From assembly GCA_019454045.1 (NCBI GenBank), contig SKCR01026830.1, forward strand, positions 62,001 through 126,000: a stretch of 64,000 nucleotides of DNA, in the 5' to 3' direction. Shown piece by piece: positions 48,426 to 60,254 of the stretch; the stretch's first letter is position 1, and each line of letters begins with the position of its first letter. Both the position numbers and the translations under genes were made by a program. The notes beneath the pieces are model-generated. The model did not search any database and was not told the DNA's origin. It saw only the letters and a list, made by a program, of their open reading frames with translations. Source of the stretch: Zanthoxylum bungeanum (Eukaryota; Streptophyta; Magnoliopsida; Sapindales; Rutaceae).

Positions 48426-51400
48426 GCGAGGCACTACCTCTCCAGTATCTGATCCTTGGGTATGTTCTCAAGTCATATAGAAGGTTAGTAAGAATTCCTA
48501 AAGCTATCTGAATATTCTTCATAATGAAAGTGACTATAATCATTGTCCTTGTTAAGAATCCTTCTGTAATCATCTTATTTACTATCAGAAATTCAGGACA
48601 AGTTATTAAATAGATAGTAAAGTTCTTGGGGGGATTAAAAAGAGAAAGCTATGAAAAAAGTAAGGAATGATGTAGAATTCATTAAAACAACCGGAGGCAA
48701 TAAGAAGTGGAGATACAGAATGAGATAATAAAGAAAATGCCAGAATATATAGTAGTAAAGGGAATATAGTAAGTCTGAGCAAGAATAAACTGTCAGGTAG
48801 CCCTAAGTAAGATTCCTTCTCTTCTCAAAAAATTCTCTCAAATAGATCCAATAGCATTTGAGTACCTCGTATAGATAGCAAGTTTCTCGAATAACAAATG
48901 ATAGTCAGGAAGATAAAAGAAGCAAGAAATCTGATTTAATTATGGAGACTCCCAATATACTGGAGATACCAAAAAAGAACGTAGAGATTCTAGGCACCCA
49001 AACCCATGCTCGTAAATAAATAAAATGAATGTCGTAAGGAAAAAAATGATTAGTTACCTAAACCAAGAAATCCGATATAGATAAGACCCTGACTACTCAG
49101 ATCCTAACCGTTAAGTAATATCGGTTGAGGAAACTGTCCTGAAGGAGTCTATCTCATATCTATCTTAATATGAGTTATAGACTCTATCAGGACAAAGAAT
49201 ACTAGAACAAGGACATCGATATCCGTTGAGATGTAAATGCTTGTCCCATCTTTTACCAGCATAGATAAAGATAATCATAAGGAAGCTGAGTAACTACAAT
49301 ACTATATTCTGAGACAATGGTAGCAAATTTCGAGAGATAGTTTACCCAGAAAGGGACTAAAGAGACTTCTAAGGTTAGAAAAGAAAGAACCCGACGTAAT
49401 ACAAGGTGGATAAGTTATAGTTATAGTAAGAATCCATAGATCAGACCAATGCCAGTAGAAATCCCTGTAAGTTTAAAAGAAAAGATCCATGAAATTGGAG
49501 ACACGTAGGAGTTAAAAAAAGTATTAGTACAGACATTAAGATTAAATTCCATAGTTGTAGCCCATAGCAAGAGCAGAAGTCTAGAAGGTAGCCAATAAAA
49601 ATGAACCACTACTAGCTTCGGTAGAACAGCTTAAAGCCAAGAAATAAGTTATGAAGATAAATAATATAAAATGATGTTGGAAGTGACAAAGAAGTTCAGT
49701 ACATATAATAACATAGATAACGTAGCTTGAAGGCAGTAACGTAAATGAAGGCCTCACAATAGTTGATAAAAGCTGTGAAACCCTAAGATATGGAGAAGTT
49801 GGTGCAGATCCCAACTGAACCAATGATAATTCTTCTTTCTAGCAGCCTCTACTCTAGTAAGTATATAGACACCTAACCAGACCATCACTAAGCTTAGACG
49901 AATGATAATAATGTGTATTCTCATATCTCCATATAATGCATATGTTCACCGCTCAACTTAGAGCCCAATAAGGATTTGAACAAGTAAAGAAGAGCATCTG
50001 ATAGGATGGGCAAATCACGAAATAACAAGATAGCCGAACTAAGAAGTTCAGCAGAACCTAGATAAGAATCATAAGATAATAATATTTTGTACGAGATAGA
50101 GTAATTTGAATTCATAGTAAGTCTAGCCAAATCTAGAAGTGATGGCCTACCTTCTTGTAGAAAAAATAGCCTTCAATAAGGTAAGGGCTCAAAAGAGAAA
50201 GGAACCAGAGAGAGCAACACCCAAACCAAAGGTACAATAGTAATACCACAACTTATCATAAAATATGGAGCTTCTAGGGAAGTAATGACTTAAGAAGTTC
50301 AAGAAACTGAAATAATTAGAAAAATTAAGTAACATAGCAAACTTTGAAAGGAAGAATAACATAGGGAGTATGGTAGGATTTTGAGAGAGCATGAACCTTA
50401 AGGAAGTTCCTAGTAAAGGATAGTATGACCAACAGTCGGAAATAAATCAGGAGCAAAGTTGAAGGAGGTGATTCAAATAGTTCCTAACAGTAATACCTTC
50501 AGGTGGGAGCTCAATATTATATATGTAAATAAGGGAATTCTAGGATTATAAATGACCAGTATGTGCAACTGCAGCACGCGTAGCTAGTGAGACGACCACA
50601 TCCGGAAAAAAAACTTCAGGACCAACCCCCACCCCCCAACCCTCGTTAGACAACAACAGTGATGATTGACCTCAATGTTCGTCGTCGATGATGTTTCTAG
50701 AAACAAGTGAATCCGTGGTGTAGTATAGTATCCTATAAGGTAATGGAGAAGACATTTAAAAGATAATACCCTTCAGATAAGAAGATCGAGACATGAAATA
50801 AGGAAACTTCAGATATAGTATTAGAGTAGAAGAGAAGATGAAAAGAATTTTAAGTAAAAGGTTTAGAGGTGGAACTGTCGAGATATGACGACAAAAGGAA
50901 AGAATACTATATAAGAAATAACATAAGTACATAAGTATTAAGATAGACTTTTGATTTTTAGGTTTAGTAGAACTACATAATGACTAGGAGTGCTTAATAT
51001 CAAACCTTTTTCACAAGAATCGTAAAATGCATAACATCAAGCTTTCTTATTGTTGGATTAGACTTGAATTCTATTAGATAGGGAATGAAATGAAGGTAAT
51101 GAGTATAACTAATAAGTTCCCACGCAATGTACTTAGTTATGAACAAGGCAAAATACGAACTGAAACAAATTTTTGAGAGCTTGACATAAAGGAGCCAAGG
51201 AGACTGAGTATGAATATTAACCAAAAATCAAATCATCATCGTCGATGTCAACAGTAAGGATATACAATTTACTTTCAAGCCTTGATTACCTATTTCGTAC
51301 TATTATACACATAATTGACATAACAACGATTTATTCCGTTAAGCTTTGGCCGACTAGAAGAAGACCGTCAGGGATATGTCAAGAGTTAATATCTTAAATT

Positions 51401-52688
51401 AAGAGATATCATAAAATGGTGATGGTAAACTTAGAGCATATAAGAGCTTGATCATGAACTATGAGGTCTTAAGCCAAGAGATAAATAGTGATACAAGAAC
51501 ATGAAGGTCGGAACTGATGGTGGTTGAAACTCAATGAAGAGAAAGAGAGAGTTAAATAGATAAATTAAGATGAAAAATGTTAGGATCAGATCGAGCATGT
51601 AGAGCTAGGAAAAATATCTAGTAAGATTATTCTTTCATACATTTACACCCAGAATGGAAGCATGATATGAAAAAGCCTAACCATAGAGAACACTAGTATT
51701 TCTAGAAACTCAGAAGTACCAGCTAAGAAGAATCCGAAGACATATTTAATAAGGTCATTAAAGAAACTATATTATAAAAAGAAGGTGAAGAACCCGAGGT
51801 ATACTCAAGTCAGGGGAAATGAAGGTCATTGACTGTAGTAAAAAGTACAATAATAATACGTTAAACGTGAATGGTAACAGAAGTCCCAATGGATATTTAA
51901 TGAATTAATAATGTCATGGCATGAGATATAAGAGGTTTGAAACTAGAGTGGAACTAAGATATGTGAGACGGCATGCCACGAATATAGTATCAATTTTAGA
52001 ACTGATAGATCATGCAGATAATCGAGTTAGAGAATGTTGAGCATAAATAAAGGTCTAAAGATGAGGTTTCTTTTATGCATGGAAATAGTTGTAGAATAAC
52101 GGTAGTGTAGAGTACCAAATAGAAGTTTCTTGGAATGAGAACAAGAAATTAGCTCTCAGTTAAGAATTCAATGGATTATTCACTAAAGCTCACGAACTTA
52201 GTGCAGTATGTGCGAGCATGGCAAGAGGTGTTATACATAAAGCAAATGTTAAGGTAAGACGAAGAGTAAGTATGTTTGCTAGCCAAATGGTAAACGAACA
52301 GCTTGGAAAAGATCTAAATTATTAAGTCAAATTGAATCCAGGTAATGCAGAATAGCTTATAGCAAAGTAAGGGTTCACGCAAATAAATTAGTGTAAATCC
52401 CCAGTTATGACATTCAAGTCATGACATACAAGGTCTAGCATGATAATCACATTGCCTTATAGTATAATGACAGTGTATAGAAGATCGTTGGGAAGTAGTA
52501 CGATATAGTTGATGAAACAGAGTTGACTATGAAAATATAGTCAGTTGAAATTTAGTGGCCTAGGAACGTGTGAATCTGGCGACTTGTGGTAAGATATTTA
52601 GTATTAAGAATCTCAAGCCTAGATAAATTCCAGAATTTCAAATCCAAAAAGGGATTCGAGGATGAATCCTATTTAAGGGGAGAAATAA
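48426..52688 (+). mobile_element. Decayed interior of Tekay/Del-like gypsy element
   Basis: 4.3 kb of purine-rich plus-strand sequence with stops in every frame. I could not identify gag, RT or integrase blocks. The assignment rests on its right end: TTCGAGGATGAATCC, then AAGGGGAGAAATAA, then the LTR start, the usual end of Tekay/Del elements. Left boundary is the Athila LTR terminus; the 5' LTR is missing from the window. Confidence 0.45.
52674..52688 (+). other. Polypurine tract of Tekay/Del-like element
   Basis: AAGGGGAGAAATAA immediately precedes TATAACACCCC, the LTR start with G changed to A at its second base. Confidence 0.7.
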
Positions 52689-55309
52689 TATAACACCCCG
52701 GTAATTTCGACAACTACTATGTTATAGATGGCATAATACATGATATAAATCATGCTCAAGTGAGTATGTACTTGTGGAATTACTTTTCGTACATTTGCTG
52801 TGTCATTTGCAGTTTTGATACAAAATTTACTTCAAATTCTATTCCAGATAACCCTTAGTATTTGGGCCATAACTTGTTCATACGATCTCGTATTTTTATG
52901 ACTTTTATATCATCGGAAAGCTAAGACCGTGACCTACAACTTCCGCATTAGATATTTTTCCAAATTCCAATCAGAACTCAAAAATCATGATTACCATGGA
53001 TGCTACAGTAAATTTTGAGAATGACCTAGATTTAGTGATATAGCACAATCTTAGCCACTCCTTTCATTACAAAAAATCAACCATTTGCCTATAAATAAGA
53101 TATTATTCATTTATCTCTCCCAAAAGGCCAAAAACGTGAGACATGGAGCTCTAATCTTCTTCATTTTCTTAGAAAATTTTGAAAGAATGATGATGAATTC
53201 TTAAGCTTTTCATGGTCAAGTAATCTTCTAACTCTCTTTCTTTCATTAATTTTCAGTTTTGAGCAAAGAAAATAAAGCCTCAAATTCACACCTTGCATAT
53301 CCTAGGGTTTGGATTTTCTTAATTGGTTTTGATTAAGTTGCTAGCATGCATAATTGTGCATTTCATGATAGTATAAGAATGAAGTTAGCATTATTTTATG
53401 AAATGACCAGTTTATTTTCCAAAATGGGGCATTTACCGAATTATGCATGTAATATGGGGTTGAATTTTTTTTGTTTTGATAATGAATGGATATCGTTTAT
53501 GTAGTTGGTGGTGATATATAACATGAGTTTAATTTACTTGGGAGTTAGTAACTCAAAGATTGTAAAAACTAGAGCCTTTTTTTCAATTATATAGATGTGT
53601 TGGGAAATTATGCTTTGTGATGGATGATGTTCTAGATATATTGTAGTTATAGTAGTGCTCATGTGATGGTAGTGTTGGAATTGCTTTGGGCAGTGACAAT
53701 GGAGAACTGGTATTGGCCCTGAAATCGGGTTAATGTTACGACATGTATGGGCAAGCATCACGACGCCAAACATGTGAATGCTCTCTATCTTGGGTCAGGT
53801 TGTGTAGGCATCACGACGCTCAACACTTGGCATCGCGACGCGGATTATGAGGATGCTCTCTGCTTCTGATTATGTGAGAGTAACGTCGCGACACGTAGCA
53901 AGAAGATGCTCTTTGTCTCGGTCTGCTTTTATAGGCGAACATGCGACGCATGATAGAAACAGTTTCAGCCCATTTCAATTTCCTAATAAGATGTTAAAGG
54001 GCACCCTAAAGGTTTAGTATACATCATGCATGTGGATTCATCACATCCATGATCATGATTAGCTTCCCAGTTTAAATATACTAACCATACTCGAATACAT
54101 GACAGGTTAACTTTTCCGCATGAATCTCTTCAGTCGCATCCAAGATCATTGGCAATAGTTGTTAATTAGTGAGTAGACCTTACTTTTTCAAGTTGATATT
54201 TACTTTTTGTTTTGATTTGAGACTTACTTTTACGCACATTAGGGCGTTATCCAAGCTTTTTTCAGTTAATTTATGAATATGAATGTTTTAAGAAGTTTTG
54301 ATTTTACAAGTATAATTCTTATGATATTTGGAGGCATGGGGGAGAAACCCACCTCAGATGTGACTTATGAAATTGACGGATATTGGAATTGACATATATA
54401 ACATGTGCACATGTAGATCATGACTAGGGTATGGGGATACGTAACACCTCTAGATCCTAAAATTCAGGGCTAGGGGGATGGCGATACGTAACGCCCCTAG
54501 ACCCTAGATTCAGGGACATGATGCTGGAATGTATTGGGGGACGGTGATACGTAACGTCCCAAGACCACTAGTTAAGCGTATGGGGGGACGACGATACGTA
54601 ACGCCCTAATGCGTCAGGTTTTCTGTAGATTCTCAAATATATGATTTTAAAAAAAAGATAGTTTTAAGAAAGAGTTTTTAAGAGAAATAGTTTTATGAGA
54701 ATCTCATAATTTTACAGAGAGAAAAGATTTTCTTAAAAGCTTTATAGAAAGAAAGTGGTTTATAGAAAATTTTTACAGAAAGAAACTTGTTTCCAGACAA
54801 GAAAAATAGTTCTCACACTGATTAGTTTTCTTAAGATTTCAGAAAACGAATTTATTATAAAGCATTTCAGTTTCATTTTTAAAATGTCCACTCACTAGGT
54901 CGTTCAAACGATCTAACCCTCCCACTCCCAGTGTTTTTATTTTACAGGTTACCTAGAGGATGAGCTCGAGATGATGGATACTGATGGCAGTCACTAGGGT
55001 GTTTGGGACCACCAGGTCGAGTCAGAAGTTTAATAGTCCGAGTCAAAGTAATGTTGCATGCATATGTTAGTAGTGCATAAGACATTGTAATATGTTAAAA
55101 GTATCCATTAACAAAGTTGTAAAGTGAAGCATTATTGTGAATACATTTATGAATATTAAAAGCATTTTATATTGTTGAGTTGGGTTATGGTCCATGCGCA
55201 TGACTTTGCATTTAGATGATTTAGTAGTGACATTCATAGTCAGAAAGTCAGAGGCTCAATGGGATTTTCTATTCCCCGCCAGGTAGCATCTTCGAAAGGG
55301 AATGTTACA
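52689..55309 (+). mobile_element. Tekay/Del-like 3' LTR
   Basis: 2,621 bp, beginning TATAACACCCCGGTAATTTC and ending GGGAATGTTACA, so termini are T(G/A)TAACA / TGTTACA. No PBS follows at 55310, as expected for a 3' LTR. Contains CATCACGACGC/GTCGCGACAC repeats (53805-53890) and four GATACGTAAC blocks (54434-54605). Confidence 0.8.
54434..54605. repeat. Four GATACGTAAC blocks in Tekay/Del-like LTR
   Basis: GGGGATACGTAACACC (54436), GGCGATACGTAACGCCCC (54482), GGTGATACGTAACGTCCC (54543) and GACGATACGTAACGCCC (54589). Each lies between GGGGG-type runs and CCTAGACC-like text; spacing is 46, 61 and 46 bp. TACGTA is a palindrome. Confidence 0.85.
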
Positions 55310-55547
55310 CTTTGTGATTCCAAAAAGAGTTAATATCTCATTAGATTCCAAAGATTTAGTAGGTTAATAATCTTTGGCTACTATATGGTAACTTTTGTAT
55401 TCATTGAAGGTAAATACAAATTTATTGTAGGAATATTAAAATAATATAATAAAATAATTACTGAAAGATAAAGTATTATATATATTGTATTGTTTCAATT
55501 GTCATGTATTTTATATAATGGATATAAATTATTTGATCTATTTTTGG

Positions 55548-55579
<32 letters not shown>
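55310..55579. other. AT-rich spacer with (TA)n
   Basis: No gene recognised. A (TA)n run occupies about 55551-55579, next to the MITE-like hairpin. Confidence 0.5.
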
Positions 55580-55582
<3 letters not shown>

Positions 55583-55745
55583 AGACTCATGTCGGATTCA
55601 TGTGAATTTTATATCGTCCGGATGTACGCAAAATATTAGTACTTTACTCTAGATTACATCTAGATTTTTTTTAAAAATTACATCAAAGTATTAGTACTTT
55701 ACGTACATACGGATGATATAAAATTAACATGAACCTGACCCGAGA
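55580..55745. mobile_element. MITE-like hairpin element
   Basis: 166 bp whose halves are inverted copies. The left arm has TTCATGTGAATTTTATATCG then TCCGGATGTAC; the reverse complement of the right arm has TTCATGTTAATTTTATATCA then TCCGTATGTAC. Arms are about 60 bp, and TA runs lie on both sides, compatible with TA target duplication. No coding capacity. Confidence 0.6.
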
Positions 55746-55879
55746 ATGATTTTATATATATATATATATATTAAAATAATAATAATAATGGATATATATG
55801 TTATAAGCTAAAGATTATAGTTATTAATTTCAAACTAAGCCATACTTATGGTAACTGTTGGAAATTACTAATTGTATGT

Positions 55880-56060
55880 TGAAATTATTAAGAGTTGTTA
55901 AATAACAACAATTAGTAATAATTTCATGTTGGAAATTATTAAGAGTTGTTAAATAACAACAATTAGTAATAATCTTGGAAATTATTAAGTAACAACAAGA
56001 GTTGTTAATTAAATAATTAAGTAACAACAAGAGTTGTTAAATAACAACAATTAGTAAAAT
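55880..56060. repeat. Hairpin-bearing repeats in copia LTR
   Basis: GTTGTTAAATAACAAC, itself a palindrome, followed by AATTAGTAAT recurs at about 55895, 55943 and 56033, with a related AACAACAAGAGTTGTTAA at 55990-56010 and 56025. Preceded each time by GGAAATTATTAAGA or similar. Confidence 0.75.
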
Positions 56061-56192
56061 GTTAAATGAGGAACATATGATACACCCATGATGGTAACAT
56101 TTTTGGAAGTGTTAGAGAAAGTCATTATGCATCCAAATACACGTGATTACAAAGTAATCAATGCATGTGATTACATAGTAACTTATCCCTCC

Positions 56193-56200
56193 TATAAATA
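56193..56200 (+). promoter_or_regulatory. TATA box of copia LTR
   Basis: TATAAATA, about 210 bp before the LTR end and followed by AAGAGCATTTGC. Position and orientation suit an LTR promoter driving the plus strand. Confidence 0.6.
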
Positions 56201-56402
56201 AGAGCATTTGCTTATTGAGTTAAGCAATCAATTAAGTTTGATTAAGTGCATCTCTATTAGAAGAAATGTATGCAATTATGTTGTGGTTAACTTAGATTTA
56301 TTTCAATTAGTTTGTAAATAAATCTAGGACTAGTAATACATGTTTGGTCAGATCCTAAGAGGAAAAATATGTAAATATATTAGGGATTACATTTCCTAAC
56401 AT

Positions 56403-56415
56403 TGGTATCAGTAGC
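56403..56415 (+). other. Primer-binding site of second copia element
   Basis: TGGTATCAGTAGC, one base from the LTR end, close to the initiator tRNA-Met site TGGTATCAGAGC. Confidence 0.8.
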
Positions 56416-56716
56416 TTAAATTCATGTATTCTAGTTAGATTATAAAAAATTGCATGAACATGTATGAAAAATGTTGAAAATGCTTCTAATTTTTGTTTTT
56501 ACAAAAAATGATTTTCTTCTAACTTTGGGCCGTAATAACTCTCTGTAGAAAAATGATAATCGTATGTTCAAATTTGTTTTAAAAAGTAAGACATGATATC
56601 TTCAATTTGGTATATCCGTTGCTTAATTTGGATTAAATTTGAGAAAGATATGGACCTTAGAAGTTGGCTAGACGAATTTGTTTTTTCCCAGAAAAACACT
56701 CCCAGAACAATCGTAC

Positions 56717-56897
56717 TACATGTCATCCGATATTTAAAAAATCAGATGACAAGTCGTTTGACTATTGTATGATAAGTCGTACGTGTATAAATAAAACGGA
56801 TGACATGTCGTCCATGATAAATGGACCGACAAGTCGGCTGTATTTATAACTTACAACCGACATGTCATACGGTCACAGATCTCACGGATGACATGTC
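56717..56897. repeat. Seven GACATGTC/GACAAGTC sites in copia leader
   Basis: Palindromic or near-palindromic 8-mers at 56717 (TACATGTC), 56748, 56771 (GATAAGTC), 56802, 56828, 56859 and 56890, usually flanked by CGGAT or ATCCG. Spacings are 31, 23, 31, 26, 31 and 31 bp. Confidence 0.8.
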
Positions 56898-57259
56898 ATC
56901 CGCGCGTGAAAGTTAACCGAGGCTGGCCGGCGCGTGAGAGCGCGTGAGGGCGAGTGGGAGCCCGTGACCGGCATGTGGTGGTGTGCGGAGGCGCGTGAGC
57001 AACTCATGTGGAGCGTGTATGGCACGTGGATATTGTGTCGGCCCGTGTTGGTCATGTCTGTATCGTTTCTTCGGTAATTCCGATCCATCGTGATTATTTG
57101 TCTAATCCTTTTTGCAAAATATTCTAAATCGACCATGATAAAAAAATTTTATCATATAAACTTTGTGTTTATAATAAATATCTTAGTGATGTTTATTTAG
57201 TCAATGTAAATTTGTGTTTCATTGTATTGATTTTTCCTTGTATTTGTTACAGAAAAATC
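56898..57259. other. Copia leader, remaining part
   Basis: GC-rich CGCGTGAG repeats (56895-57000) followed by AT-rich text ending TTTGTTACAG just before the pre-gag ORF, a possible 3' splice site. No gene recognised. Confidence 0.4.
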
Positions 57260-57778
57260 ATGGCGATTATTCAAAAAGTTACAAAAATGATTACGACATC
57301 CACAGACAGGGAAATGATATCAGACATGTTGTTGAAAATGGATAAATATCGAATGAGTGAAAGGGATGATATGATTTCGCATATCATCACCATCAATAAC
57401 ATGTTACAAGAGTCAATCTAGGCAGGTAATTGGATAGGACAGCCAAATAAATTCAGATTACTGAGAAACACTATCCCTAAGATATGGCAAAAACAACTTA
57501 CTCGTATTTGGATATTAGTAAAACGTGAGGAAAAATAACTTGTTCCTTATAATAAAGCCATTGAGAGGTTGGCGGTTCAGTATCTCCGGCATAAGGCAAA
57601 TAATACAATTTTTTCTTTCATGTCCCGGAAATGTTGTAAGGATCCTAAATTTGCTATAGGTTTTCCATGGCTGTCCAAGATCAATTACGAGTTACCCAAA
57701 GAGTTTGAGGAATCGTATCCCAAAACATATATGAGTTGGGAGTCTAAAACTGGGAAAATTATTATTGTAAAATATTAA
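57260..57778 (+). pseudogene. Extra ORF upstream of copia gag (two in-frame stops)
   Basis: One plus-strand frame of 172 codons from ATG 57260 to TAA 57776-57778, interrupted by TAG at codon 54 and TAA at codon 93. The N-terminal third is Met/Ile-rich and probably helical; the C-terminal third has PKFAIG (codons 129-134), YPKTYMSW and KTGKIIIV. The element related to the nested copia shows a similar block at 62942-63157 (PEFAIG ... WPKAYGVW ... GKIIII), and the nested copia a relic near 11720-11860. Copia elements normally have only a non-coding leader before gag. TTGTTACAG just before the ATG could be a splice acceptor. I do not recognise the family and cannot assign a function. It lies 357 bp before gag. 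Confidence 0.55.
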
Positions 57779-58135
57779 TTTTTTCATGTTATTTCTGTGT
57801 GTATTTGTTATTTTACAGCATGTAAACATTGTATTTATATGTATGGATGTTCTATGTTGAATTTAATTTATGTAATTAAATCAATGAGTGTCATGTACAT
57901 TAATTGTCACATGATTAAAATGTTCTATAAATTTATGTAATTTTTAGAAATGATTTTACATGATTGATTAGGTTGATAATATTTTTACATTGGGTAATTG
58001 GATGATGATTGGACACATAGTGGCCTTTTGACTCTAATCCCATTGAAAATTTTATTAAACATAATTTCTTTCATGATAAAATAAGACAAAAGTATTAACA
58101 TTGTGCATGAATGTCTGTAGAAACTGTGTTTTTTA
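57779..58135. other. Spacer between pre-gag ORF and gag
   Basis: AT-rich, 357 bp, no open frame on the plus strand and no recognised signal. Confidence 0.4.
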
Positions 58136-58890
58136 ATGGCTTCCGCAACAAAGAACATTATCGCTGAACTCAACAAGGGTGAGAAACTGAATGGCGATAA
58201 TTATGAAATTTGGAGCATCAAAATCCAATATGTGCTAGAAGAACAAGATGTTTCTTGAAACCCTGAAAATGAGCATGGATGAACCTGAACAGGGCACTAC
58301 GGCCCAACACAGGCGATACCGAGAGGCTTGTGAGGCCTGGAAGAAAAATAATTCCATTGCCCACATTACGTTGCTAAGCAGTATGGATAATGACCTAAAG
58401 AAAGAGTTCAGGAAATATGACATGGCTAAGGACATGTGGTCCACACTAGCTGAAAAGTTTGGTAGTACATCAATAACCAAACTCAGGTCACTGACATTCA
58501 AGTTTGACTAATACAAGAAACCCCCGGAGCTTAATATGTCAAAACACTTGAGGCAAATGTTAAACATGATTACTGAACTGGTAGATGCTGGACATGTTCT
58601 TACAGATGAACAGAAAGTCCAAGCGGTCATTCGTTCTCTTCCAAATAGCTAGGAGCATATGAAGATGCATTTGACCCACAATGAGAACATCAAAACCTTT
58701 GATGATGCTAAACGTAACCTTGAATTAGAAAGTGACCGACTCGCGACCGCTAAGTCAAATACTGAAGTGTATATGACAAAAACTAGCAAACTTGGGGGTT
58801 TCAAGAAGAAAAGAAAATTTCATGGTGGTGGGTTCCAGTTCGGAAAAGAACAAAATCTCTCTCAAGCCAGAAAAGAAACAGAAAACTAAT
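58136..58890 (+). pseudogene. Copia gag (broken)
   Basis: Starts MASATKNIIAELNKGEKLNG, followed by DNYEIWSIKIQYVLEEQD, the usual N-terminus of plant copia Gag. A frameshift at about 58248-58258 moves the frame to one that continues with EACEAWKKNNSIAHITLLSS and DMWSTLAEKFGS, typical UBN2-type gag text. Further stops are TAA at 58509-58511 and TAG near 58650 (AGC TAG GAG CAT, where Trp is usual). The C-terminal part is basic (GGFKKKRKFHGG) and ends at 58890. Gag packages the element RNA. Protease and pol are missing because the next element begins at about 58945. Confidence 0.9.
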
Positions 58891-58944
58891 CAACATGGGA
58901 AAGGAAAATGTCATACCAAAAAGAAAAACATGGAAAATGTTAAA

Positions 58945-60240
58945 TATGACTAGGTCATGATTATCCGATTATAGAGACTAGTTACTAGAGATCTGATATG
59001 TGATTCGTACGGGGCAGACACAATTCCAGCCTCAGGCCTAGCACGTGACATCCGATGCTGGATCGCAATACGCAATACTACGTATACTATGCCTGATATA
59101 GATCACATATTCCTTTAAGAATATTTCTGGAGAATTGGGTAGGCACGGTGCTTTGCTAGAAGCCAACCAGGTCTTGTAAATCGGTAAAAATGTAGTACTA
59201 TGTACGTACGTGTTCGGATAGTGCGACGACCGGATTTACTGCCAACATATCCGGGGATCTCATGGGTCGCTTCCCGAAGATTCACCGATGACGTATGACT
59301 CGCACTTTATTAATCTGGGATTAATTAGTAGAGAGAGAGAATTAATCTGGGATTAATTACAGATATATTTTATCTGGGATAAAATATTATTTAAAGAGAG
59401 AGAATGATTAATTTGGAATTAATTGATATATTATATGAAATTGGATTTCGACGCGGAATTAAAATTAGATTTTAATTCGGGCGAACGAGTTAATTTAGAA
59501 TTAATTCGTTAGCGACGTGAATAGTAATTTTGCTAGGCAAAATTATTTAATTGAATTTGATTTAATTACGTCGCAACGGTAAATTCGTTAATTCGGAATT
59601 AGCGAACCCGAGCCTGGGAGTGTTTGCGGGCCCACTCGCATTTCGAATTCAAGCGCGGCCCACAAGTCACATCAAGTGTCAAATCATTAGTCATTCAAGT
59701 GATGGATGTCTTGTTACTTTGAGTGATGTGATGTCAGTTACTATTCATGAGTGATTGATGGAGGTGGTTGTAAGGCTTAAATCCATTTACCATTTTTTGA
59801 ATTTGGTATATCATTTATTGATTTTAGAAATCAAACAACCAACACACAAAAACTCTTCTCCTCTCTCCCTCCCACCTCTCGGCCAAGGGCCTTTTTCCTC
59901 TCTATTTTTGGCAAATGCCGAGAACAAGATGAAGAAATAAGGGAAAGATTTACGGCAAATTTTTCCGAGTGCTAGCACACATTAGGAGTCTTGCGAAGGT
60001 GATAGGGAAACCCACCCGTGGGCATGGAATGCACACCCAAGCTTGGAGCTTGGCCGAACAAATGGAGCACAAAAGAGGAGTCAATGCCGAGAACCTTGGA
60101 GGAAAAGCTTGAAGGATTTTTGTTGTTCCTCGCATCGCAAAAGCCGATCAATGTAAGTATGATTCTGCCATACTTCTTTTGAGTATTCACACATGTTTCA
60201 TTGCTTGAATTGATCATGGGACTAATCTAGAAACCCAACA
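58945..60240 (+). mobile_element. 5'-truncated LTR of third copia element
   Basis: Corresponds to 6740-8125 of the nested copia LTR, so about 680 bp of its start is missing. Ends AAACCCAACA next to the PBS. Upstream sequence is copia gag of another family, with no LTR terminus at the junction. Confidence 0.85.
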
Positions 60241-60241
60241 A

Positions 60242-60254
60242 TGGTATCAGAGCC
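60242..60254 (+). other. Primer-binding site of third copia element
   Basis: TGGTATCAGAGCC, a perfect initiator tRNA-Met type site, one base after the LTR end. Confidence 0.9.

Larger units (their letters stand above)
55856..56401 (+). mobile_element. Copia 5' LTR (second copia element)
   Basis: 546 bp with ends TGTTGGAAAT and ATTTCCTAACA, an imperfect inverted repeat, followed at once by a Met-type PBS. The first 200 bp hold several ~43-bp imperfect repeats with GTTGTTAAATAACAAC. TATA box at 56193. Confidence 0.85.

Noticed and set aside
48426..52688. Possible host genes in the purine-rich interval
   Set aside because: Many short minus-strand frames are mirror images of stop-rich purine sequence; the flanking polypurine tract and LTR explain the interval as a decayed element.
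55551..55771. Long (TA)n runs considered as a possible origin or regulatory site
   Set aside because: Simple microsatellites flanking a MITE-like hairpin; nothing else supports a function.
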